Below are positions 14,501 through 19,619 of a stretch of 19,619 nucleotides of DNA, piece by piece (the first letter of the stretch is position 1; each line of letters opens with the position of its first letter). The stretch is from Endomicrobium sp. (lineage in GTDB: Bacteria; Elusimicrobiota; Endomicrobiia; Endomicrobiales; Endomicrobiaceae). The notes beneath the pieces were generated by a model that worked only from the letters and a program-made list of their open reading frames with translations, searched no databases and was not told the DNA's origin. The translations under genes were made by a program, and so were the position numbers. Location: positions 1-19,619 of the forward strand of contig JAISLV010000075.1 of the NCBI GenBank assembly GCA_031277075.1, in the 5' to 3' direction.

Positions 14501-16765
14501 AGCTTCGTTTTCCGTTAAAGGCTCTCCGTTTTGAATTTTGCGCTCTATTGCGGACAAAGTCCCGTCTATATTGTTATTGGCAAAAACCATTAACCCGTCG
14601 TCGCTAACGACAATATTTGCGTACTCCCCGCCGGCTTTTTTGTTGTATCTATCTCTTGCTTCTATAGCGTATTCTAGCGTCCGTTTAATTACAGACCAAG
14701 GCTCGTTGTATACGGGGATAGAAGTAGTTTGTTTTAAATATTTGGCGTCTTTAGGCATTTCTTTAATTTGAGAAGAATAGTCTTGCGATTCATAAAATTG
14801 TCCGTCTTTTTCCATTAAAATATAAATTGAAAGAACCAAAGCTTGTATCACTGGAATGAACATCAATATTAAAAGCGGATACAAAAACAGCGCATAAGGA
14901 ACGCCCCAAAATAAATCTTTAAGCAGCAAAAGCGCAGAAAACGCCAAAACTGCTTTAAAAATATCTTTAAAATAATTATTTCCATTAAAAACGGGAAATA
15001 GCCCTTTTATTTTTTCTTTCAGCGTCTTTTTTCTGTTCTCATCGGTTTTAAAACTTATTTCTTTTAATTCCCCGTCTATATAGGCGAACGAAATAATAGC
15101 GTTTCCGTCGTCGTCTTGCGTTTTTACCTCTAGCCCCTTTAAAATTGGAATATGTTGCGCTATTTCTTTAAGTTTGAGATTATACTCGCTGGGAGAATCT
15201 CTCATAATCAGCCTTACGCTTTCTATAGCGGACAAAATTATTTCTTGTTTTTCCTGTTTGGGAAGCGAAGAAGAAGGTCTTAATGCGAACGCGTTATAGA
15301 ATACGCTAGATTGTTTTTTGACATTGTAATTATATATCGCCTCCGCGTCTTTGCTTAACACGGCATTGGGCGTGACGGTTATAAAGTTGAACCCCGCGCT
15401 TTGAAAAATTTCTTTTAATCCTTCAGTGTGAAACCCGCCCGATATTAAAACGACGTTTTTGTATCCTCTCTCTTTAATATCCTTAAAAACTTTTGCCGCA
15501 AAAACTGAATTCCTTAAAATATTGTTAGAAATAAAGGCGTTAAACAATTCAAAATTTTCAGTAAAAAAATGCGGAACGCCGTCTTCTTGCCCTAAATACG
15601 AATAAATATCTTCAAATGTTTTGAAGTTTGCCGCAAAATATTTATATTCGTCAAAAGTTATATTATTATTGAAAAAATTATTAAAATAAACCGAAAAATC
15701 TTTTATGAAATTAATATCCTGTTGAAAAATATTGTCCGAAACGGCTATTCTCAAGGCGTTGACAAGATTTATTTCTTCGTTTCTTAGCTCTAAAATGTCG
15801 ATAGATTTTAAATTTTGCAGACATGTAAGATAAGAAAAAAGCTCTTTATACTTTTGAGAAAGATTATATTGAGCCAGATACTGCAAACTTTTTTTTGTTT
15901 TATCGTCTTGCGCAAGGAAAGTCTCGTATTCTTTGTAAGGAAGCAAATTCTTTATAGCGTAATAAAAAGCGGCGTATTGTTTTTTAATCGTACTTTGCGG
16001 CGCAGAGGCTAATTCTTTTGAACGTAAAATAAACGAGAGTATGTTTGGGAAAGCGTTTGCAGGATAATACCTTGAGATATTTAAACGTTCTTCCTTTTTG
16101 CAGTATCTATCGTATAACTTTGTCAAAAGCGAGTAATACTTTATTTGAGATATTTTGCCTTCGTCGCGTTTTTTTATTAGTCTATCAAGTCTTTGTGCGT
16201 TGCTAACCTTCATTGCGATTTTACTAACATTTTTATTAAAAATTTTCAATTGACGGGAAGTTTCGTCTTTGTAATCGGTTATTTTCTCTAAAAGTAAAAA
16301 ATTGCCGTAATAAACGGTTTCATCTTCAAGCCCGTAAATTTTTTTGTCGCAGCCGTTTACTACGCTATAATATTCGTATCCCGTCAAGCGCGAGTTTAAA
16401 ATAAGGTTGTTTAACACGTCTTTCTTAAGTTTTTCATCGTCAATATCGCCTATCCAGCTTGTATCAATGCCGTCTGCAACGCCTTCGGCGTAAATTGCGT
16501 CTATAGGAATTTGTTTTGTTATGTTTTCAAGTATGGCAAACATTTTCTGTTGGGCGGAAGGGTTAAAATGCAGGTCTTGTATATTGATGACGGAAATTTT
16601 ATTGCCCTGAGAAATGTTTTCAGCCGATACAAATCCTGCGTTTTGAGGAATTTGAAAAAATATTTCGCCAATATCGCTCGTTTGCGCGGCGGCAAATACA
16701 AAATCGCGGCATACAAAAGACAAAAATATAGAAAAACATATAATCGCGCTTATATATTTTTTCAT
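11561..16765 (-). CDS. Giant fusion: TraB/ChaN-like domain + membrane GT2-type glycosyltransferase + unassigned C-terminal region
   Basis: The 1734-aa protein starts with a signal peptide (about 1-26). Residues about 55-470 hold IQDLH (62-66), AEG (93-95) and ISGGFHTEG (441-449): three beta-strand ends carrying His, Glu and Gly-x-x-His, the pattern of the TraB/PrgY/TIKI/ChaN/EreA fold. Hydrophobic segments at about 600-650 precede a GT-A type glycosyltransferase with TSIPVYNE (681-688), DDG (722-724), DKD (855-857), AED (946-948) and FGYGTTELW (1075-1083, at the QxxRW position). TM segments follow at about 1112-1165 and 1249-1295, as in processive cellulose- or glucan-synthase-like enzymes. 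Residues about 1300-1734 are soluble, with recurring beta/alpha patterns that I cannot assign. It probably makes or modifies an envelope polysaccharide, a role inferred from family. There is no Shine-Dalgarno; TATAAT is 6 nt before ATG, so the mRNA may be leaderless. Confidence 0.85.
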   Translation of the reverse strand: MKKYISAIICFSIFLSFVCRDFVFAAAQTSDIGEIFFQIPQNAGFVSAENISQGNKISVINIQDLHFNPSAQQKMFAILENITKQIPIDAIYAEGVADGIDTSWIGDIDDEKLKKDVLNNLILNSRLTGYEYYSVVNGCDKKIYGLEDETVYYGNFLLLEKITDYKDETSRQLKIFNKNVSKIAMKVSNAQRLDRLIKKRDEGKISQIKYYSLLTKLYDRYCKKEERLNISRYYPANAFPNILSFILRSKELASAPQSTIKKQYAAFYYAIKNLLPYKEYETFLAQDDKTKKSLQYLAQYNLSQKYKELFSYLTCLQNLKSIDILELRNEEINLVNALRIAVSDNIFQQDINFIKDFSVYFNNFFNNNITFDEYKYFAANFKTFEDIYSYLGQEDGVPHFFTENFELFNAFISNNILRNSVFAAKVFKDIKERGYKNVVLISGGFHTEGLKEIFQSAGFNFITVTPNAVLSKDAEAIYNYNVKKQSSVFYNAFALRPSSSLPKQEKQEIILSAIESVRLIMRDSPSEYNLKLKEIAQHIPILKGLEVKTQDDDGNAIISFAYIDGELKEISFKTDENRKKTLKEKIKGLFPVFNGNNYFKDIFKAVLAFSALLLLKDLFWGVPYALFLYPLLILMFIPVIQALVLSIYILMEKDGQFYESQDYSSQIKEMPKDAKYLKQTTSIPVYNEPWSVIKRTLEYAIEARDRYNKKAGGEYANIVVSDDGLMVFANNNIDGTLSAIERKIQNGEPLTENEAQTRDRISFYKRHNIGFIARPSHKMKTSWGVFERRGLFKKASNLNHSLMINKILEELIKSGMSYEDALETVKKRRINNTPIFENTYISGNVVVGDVILLLDKDSTVPPNAILASMTEFAIDPSLGYTQNQTVINNPDETITSKLRSQEGSLLWKYVVPFDARNGFVKFLGHNGFIRKNALEKSGLWSESNVAEDFAMIMKMVTVKDEVTSKNYHGKQIQYKHITFEELVVKNMRQLRAYALENNIDLPETSFSFEEIAEKLAVFGYSKKEFTELLKTVKAQNRYPLKALNMMLNIYLESTMLFGEGMPEQPVEAIAQMSKFGYGTTELWLNPMKEWFKKGIFTPLYKNILTAKHLDFFSKMNLTMGFIMFLYPVLITALIFLTLLTPFFPFLFTFDFVPLMLFTMFAVNIPSIAEILKKNKGQGLPVIWRALFPALIEKAIFNVGVMHNSVVGTLNRLLGREKNFGATKVGKGEERKIADVAKNITTDLKIQHRASVLWFFLAASMLTLSIILSLPLATFIFIAALSSLNIIQSILVPFIFDSSVNKTPLSKKMRDNIAYYGNSAKKTIYWLSQDKNFALKTASQLLKQGFNNVAIAMDDSKKGKFLTKYSVDAIDAVFSIYAGFENGVLHFYVNSSNGDLSKRQKDEALKEALKKIKLLLCGSHFLSPDKESLDAVKKIYSSNKPLGDIKFKDISFDDSMVLQDSQDGVYKAERYLNALAADKNKRVIAKFKMNGVKQIKRLLKNSFYDEVFLSVESDKINASDIKKLSNLFRDKYISLNIGVDFKQSSEVFIKDLAKNKSVKNLIIRYGDLDKEQILKSLESIAAEKQTDASISIDQSLLQDKIFIATIRNLGFSLVLSDFTYKEYSQNDFFDMDFTNVSYEDFREFINSVSQTNVSNILFDAQSFAQMARKANLAQQINLTRVDFEEIFDRNVFTNVSAASDELPPAFADNGKQTPNVDELLNISNTDRINAILQAA

Positions 16766-16771
16766 ATTATT

Positions 16772-16800
16772 ATTATAGCTTTCTTATATAAGAATTTAAA
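16772..16800 (-). promoter_or_regulatory. Leaderless-type promoter of the giant fusion gene, with internal palindrome
   Basis: On the minus strand, TTTAAA (-35-like), a 17-bp spacer and a perfect TATAAT (16777-16772) precede ATG 16765 with 6 nt between hexamer and ATG. The expected start of transcription is therefore at the ATG itself. The spacer contains a perfect 14-bp palindrome TTCTTATATAAGAA (16781-16794), a possible operator. No ribosome-binding site is present. Confidence 0.55.
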
Positions 16801-16826
16801 GGAAAATTCATTTTTATCGGTTTTTA

Positions 16827-16835
16827 TGTTAAAAT
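16827..16835 (+). promoter_or_regulatory. Leaderless-type promoter of the Omp85-like gene
   Basis: TGTTAAAAT is an extended -10 (TGnTAAAAT). The hexamer ends 6 nt before ATG 16842, the same geometry as the divergent gene, and there is no Shine-Dalgarno in GAAATA-ATG. The two promoters share a 76-bp gap and may be co-regulated. Confidence 0.5.
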
Positions 16836-16841
16836 GAAATA

Positions 16842-18191
16842 ATGAAAAAGATTATCGCCGCGGCGGTTTTAGCCGCTTTTTTTAACTTGCCGCTTTTTGC
16901 GGAATTTAGCTCCGATTTTAGCCGTTATAACGGCAAAACCGTAAAATCAATAAACGTAACCGCAAAAAGAATAAAGCCTTCCATAATTAAGAAAAATTTT
17001 CTTATTTCCGAAGGACAGCTTTTTGACGAAGAAAATTATGAGCTTGCAAAACAAGCTCTTCACAATATGCGTATTTTTAAGGAATTGAATTTTGACATCA
17101 GCGAAAACGAAGATTCTTCAATTAACGTCAATATAGACGCGCAAGACGGCTTTTTTGTTTTCCCTATGTTGTTTGGAACGGGAGGCTCAAAAAGCGCTTT
17201 TGCCGTTATGCTTATTGAAGCGAACGCTTTTAAGCGCGGGGAATCGGCTTTTCTTTCGGGGGCTTTTAAGTCCGACGGGTATATTGCAATGGCGGCTTTC
17301 GGCGTTTCTCAAGTTTTTTTGTCTTTGGGTTTTAGCGATTTTAAATATGAAGAAAAAATTTATGAAAACTCCTCTTATAGCAGCTCGGGTCTTTTTTCGT
17401 CTTCTTCCGACGAAATGGGGAAATATAAATACCCGGTTAAAAAATACGACGTTTCCGAAAGAAGCGTAAAGGCGTCGCTTTCAAAAACTTTCTTTGAAGA
17501 GATAAACGCGTCTTTAGGCTTTAATTTTGCCCGCGTAAATTATTTTGGCGCAGACGCGCCCAAAGACGAAGGGAGCCGCAATACGATTACAGCGCGTTTA
17601 TCGCATTCAAAAAATTTTCATTCGCGCGCATCGGGCATAGGCGGTTTTGGAGCGATATTTGGCATGGGTCTTTCAGACATTGACGATTTGCTTTCCACCC
17701 TTCCAAACCCTAAATACGGATACTTTCTATTGTTAAACTACGAAAACGCTGGAACCCACACGGGTTCGGACTTTGCAATTTCAAAACTTTCGGCAAAAAC
17801 TGCGGGGAAAATTGAATTTAAAAAAAGGCATTCTTTAACGCTGGAATTATCCGCGGCAAAAGCCTTTGAAACGCCGTTTTTTGACAGAATACGCTCGGCT
17901 GAAGTTATGAGCGGCAATGGAATGTACTCAAAAATTTTCAGAGGAGAAAGCGCCGTAGGCGCAGGAATATCTCTTTTTTATTATCTGTTTAAAAGTAAAA
18001 AAGGAATGGCGTCGTTTACGCCTTTTATTGAAACAAGCGTCGTCTGGGACAACGGTTTCCCAAGAAACCAAACGGGCGCAGGCGCGGGAATATTCTACAG
18101 ATTTTGGAGAATCCCTTTCCCCTTAGGTCTGCATTACACTTACGATTTCACAAATGGCGAATACGCTATTTCGGCAGTCTTTGGCGGCTAA
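16842..18191 (+). CDS. Omp85/BamA-like outer-membrane protein with one POTRA domain
   Basis: The 449-aa protein has a signal peptide (1-20, LPLFA-EFSSD). One POTRA repeat spans about 30-105: VKSINVTAKRIKPSIIKKNFLISEGQLFDEENYELAKQAL (in short, I-x-V-x-G-like strand, then F-x-x-x-x-G-x-x-F and a helix), ending RIFKELNFDISEN and INVNID. The remaining 340 residues are beta-strand-rich with glycine/aromatic alternation, ending YTYDFTNGEYAISAVFGG, as in the 16-stranded Omp85 barrel. BamA has five POTRA domains and about 800 aa, so this is a short relative of the TamA/D15/FhaC kind; what it inserts or secretes is unknown. It is divergent from the giant glycosyltransferase gene, so a shared envelope function is possible. 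No terminator with a T-run follows. Confidence 0.85.
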   Translation: MKKIIAAAVLAAFFNLPLFAEFSSDFSRYNGKTVKSINVTAKRIKPSIIKKNFLISEGQLFDEENYELAKQALHNMRIFKELNFDISENEDSSINVNIDAQDGFFVFPMLFGTGGSKSAFAVMLIEANAFKRGESAFLSGAFKSDGYIAMAAFGVSQVFLSLGFSDFKYEEKIYENSSYSSSGLFSSSSDEMGKYKYPVKKYDVSERSVKASLSKTFFEEINASLGFNFARVNYFGADAPKDEGSRNTITARLSHSKNFHSRASGIGGFGAIFGMGLSDIDDLLSTLPNPKYGYFLLLNYENAGTHTGSDFAISKLSAKTAGKIEFKKRHSLTLELSAAKAFETPFFDRIRSAEVMSGNGMYSKIFRGESAVGAGISLFYYLFKSKKGMASFTPFIETSVVWDNGFPRNQTGAGAGIFYRFWRIPFPLGLHYTYDFTNGEYAISAVFGG

Positions 18192-18408
18192 CCGAACTGC
18201 AGCTGGCGCCGCCGCAGTGAAATTGCATGCGGCAGGGTTAATAAAATTAAACTCTTAGAACGTCAAAAGGTCAAGCTCTTATGCATTTTTTGCGGCAGTT
18301 CAAAGAAAAAAATGCAAACCGCGTCCTAAGAGCAAGGACGGACAAATTTTCTGACGCCCAAATGCCGCAGAGACAATGTCTCAAGGCGCAAGGCAAAGAC
18401 GGACGTTA

Positions 18409-18433
18409 GGGTTTTTAGAGACACTCCTAAAAC
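18409..18433 (+). repeat. Dispersed motif GGTTTTTAGAGACA, copy 3, inside a hairpin
   Basis: Shares the exact 14-base word with copy 1 at 7987-8000. Here it can fold: GTTTTTAG pairs with CTAAAAC (18427-18433) around an 8-base loop. Copies 1 and 2 lack this right arm. Confidence 0.4.
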
Positions 18434-18500
18434 TTTCAGTTATTTATAATATAGAAATTTCAAATTGCTTCAAGTAAAGTTCAAAAAGTTCAAAAAGAAA

Positions 18501-18530
18501 TTGACAAATTGGCGCGGGAAGCGATAGATT
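18501..18530 (+). promoter_or_regulatory. Sigma-70-like promoter of the methyltransferase gene
   Basis: A consensus -35 TTGACA (18501-18506) is followed after 18 bp by TAGATT (18525-18530). This implies a leader of about 65 nt. A good Shine-Dalgarno AGGAG (18593-18597) stands 7 nt before ATG 18605. Confidence 0.5.
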
Positions 18531-18604
18531 GATTAAAAAAAGTTTTGAGAAAATAAAAGAGATTAAAAAGTTAATAAATAATTGTTGTTTATAGGAGTAA
18601 AGAA

Positions 18605-19619
18605 ATGGAAAATTTACAAGTAGACGGAAATTTGCTTAGAGGGATTTATTATGACGATACTTTTGTAGTATCCGAAATCTTAAATAAAGTCCATTGTTGC
18701 GACGCTTTATCTTTTCTCAAAAAAATGCCGGATAATAGCGTAGATTTAGTAATAACTTCACCGCCTTATTTTCAGCAACGCGATTACGGCTGTGGCGGTA
18801 TTGGGAATGAGGATACAGAGGACAAATATATAAATAATTTAGTTATTATCTTTAACGAGTGTTCTCGTGTTATTAAATCAACGGGAGCGATAGTTTTTAA
18901 TTTAGGCGACAAATATCTTGACGGTAATTTGTCGTTAATTCCGTATAAGTTCGCTCTGAAAGCGTTAGAAAATAAAAAGGTTTTTTTAATAAATCAAATT
19001 ACTTGGGCGAAAACCAACCCCACGCCTAGACAAGAACATAGGAAGTTAATACAGTCGACGGAACCTTTTTTTATATTTGCAAAAACAAAAGATTATTGTT
19101 TTAAATTGGACGAATTTCTGAGCCATTTAGATAGAAAAAACAAAAAAGCAAATCCTGTTTCTTCAAAAATAGGACAAAAGTATTTTGACGCAATAGAACA
19201 ATCTAATTTAACGCGGGAAGAAAAAGCAAATGCCGTTAGAGAGTTAAAAAAAGTTATAGAAGAAGCGAGAGTTGGCAATATAGAAAGTTTTAGAATGAAA
19301 ATCCGCGGCATTCATAAAGAAGCATATGGCGGTATGGAAGGCGGGCGTAATAATCAAATTAGAAGAAATGGATTTACGATAATCAAAATAACAGGCAACG
19401 CTATGAAAAAAGATTTAATAGAAAGCCCTGTTGAGATAACAAAAGGAAATAAACATACGGCTGTATATCCGCTGTATATAATACAAGAGTTAGTAAAGTT
19501 ATTATCTAACAATGACGATATAGTTTTAGACCCTTTTTGCGGTAGCGGAACTACTTGCGTTGCCGCTAAAAATCTTGGCAGAAAATATTTGGGAATAGAG
19601 ATAAACCCGGAATACGTAT
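18605..19619 (+). CDS. Site-specific DNA methyltransferase, beta class (partial, 3' end outside window)
   Basis: The frame runs open from ATG 18605 past the window edge (338 full codons seen). It carries the catalytic motif TSPPY at 51-55, preceded by DALSFLKKMPDNSVDLVI, and the AdoMet-binding motif DPFCGSGTT at 309-317 followed by KNLGRKYLGIEINPEY. The order catalytic motif first, then FxGxG, defines the beta class. The SPPY form is most often N4-cytosine, though N6-adenine cannot be excluded. The region between (about 165-270, with EARVGNIESFRMKIRGIHKEAYGG) is the likely target-recognition domain. Fewer GCG/CGC codons than in neighbouring genes suggest separate ancestry, a visual impression only. 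Whether a restriction enzyme follows is outside the window. Confidence 0.9.
   Translation, partial: MENLQVDGNLLRGIYYDDTFVVSEILNKVHCCDALSFLKKMPDNSVDLVITSPPYFQQRDYGCGGIGNEDTEDKYINNLVIIFNECSRVIKSTGAIVFNLGDKYLDGNLSLIPYKFALKALENKKVFLINQITWAKTNPTPRQEHRKLIQSTEPFFIFAKTKDYCFKLDEFLSHLDRKNKKANPVSSKIGQKYFDAIEQSNLTREEKANAVRELKKVIEEARVGNIESFRMKIRGIHKEAYGGMEGGRNNQIRRNGFTIIKITGNAMKKDLIESPVEITKGNKHTAVYPLYIIQELVKLLSNNDDIVLDPFCGSGTTCVAAKNLGRKYLGIEINPEYV

Larger units (their letters stand above)
18192..18604. other. Non-coding, inverted-repeat-rich stretch
   Basis: This gap of 413 bases holds no convincing gene. It contains several inverted repeats: GCTCTTA/TAAGAGC (18275-18281 and 18327-18333) enclosing GCATTTTTT/AAAAAATGC, a CGTCC/GGACG stem near 18322-18341, GAGACA-A-TGTCTC at 18370-18382, and GC-rich GCCGC/GCGGC just after the Omp85-like stop. 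The third copy of GGTTTTTAGAGACA follows at 18410. Near the end lie a direct repeat (GTTCAAAAA twice, about 18479-18495) and the methyltransferase promoter. It may be a repeat element or a relic at a transfer boundary. Confidence 0.5.

Noticed and set aside
16511..16837. 108-codon plus-strand frame over the start of the giant gene and the divergent promoters
   Set aside because: It is antisense to the signal-peptide and IQDLH region of a well-supported gene, has no family resemblance, and runs into the promoter elements of the Omp85-like gene.
17155..17469. 104-codon frame inside the Omp85-like gene
   Set aside because: It is an alternate frame of a gene with a signal peptide, POTRA domain and barrel; no start signal and no family resemblance.
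18192..18604. CRISPR array or insertion sequence
   Set aside because: Repeats are few, unequal and not regularly spaced, and there is no transposase fragment in any frame that I could recognise.

Overview
The window looks like part of a bacterial chromosome with a Gram-negative (diderm) envelope. It encodes several outer-membrane or periplasmic proteins: a small beta-barrel, an OmpA-C-like protein, a TolC-type channel and an Omp85/BamA-like barrel. The DNA is AT-rich, yet GCG/CGC codons are frequent. One very large secreted/membrane protein joins an N-terminal domain with IQDLH, AEG and GGFH motifs to a membrane glycosyltransferase, an arrangement I associate with Elusimicrobiota (Endomicrobium-like) and Omnitrophota. 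That taxonomic guess is an inference with modest confidence. I see no rRNA, tRNA, CRISPR array or transposase.

Layout. 1-149 is the tail of an exported protein with a FlgD/T9SS-like C-terminal Ig fold. 150-486 is non-coding and holds a pair of inverted REP-like hairpins, a short tandem repeat and a strong intrinsic terminator. 487-1068 (minus) is a small outer-membrane beta-barrel protein. 1223-4393 (plus) is a tight four-gene operon: a ComM/YifB AAA+ ATPase, a one-domain MazG, a YgjP-type (DUF45) zinc metallopeptidase and an OmpA-C-like periplasmic protein, with abutting or overlapping ends. 4525-7971 (plus) is an export operon: TolC-like channel, lipoprotein HlyD-type adaptor and ABC-2 permease. 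No ATP-binding subunit is visible.

8146-16765 is one minus-strand block. Read in its own direction it runs: the 1734-aa glycosyltransferase fusion, a degenerate Smr-like protein, a second and more canonical Smr-domain protein, a YvlD/phage-holin-4-like membrane protein, an unrecognised 314-aa membrane protein, and a YfbR-like HD phosphohydrolase. Several junctions overlap (ATGA or a shared base), so the last four genes are probably translationally coupled. The two Smr genes look like a tandem duplication in which one copy has lost its motifs.

16842-18191 (plus) is an Omp85/BamA-like protein with one POTRA domain. It is divergent from the glycosyltransferase fusion, with a 76-bp gap. Both genes lack a Shine-Dalgarno sequence and have a -10-like hexamer exactly 6 nt before the ATG, which suggests leaderless mRNAs. 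18192-18604 is a structured non-coding stretch. 18605 to the end is a DNA methyltransferase (TSPPY...DPFCGSG) cut by the window edge, probably the start of a restriction-modification or orphan methylase locus.

The most interesting points are the giant fusion protein with its unassigned C-terminal third, the paired leaderless promoters, the degenerate Smr paralogue with a possible leaderless micro-ORF before its partner, the ATPase-less export operon, and the REP-like hairpin pair with compensatory base changes.
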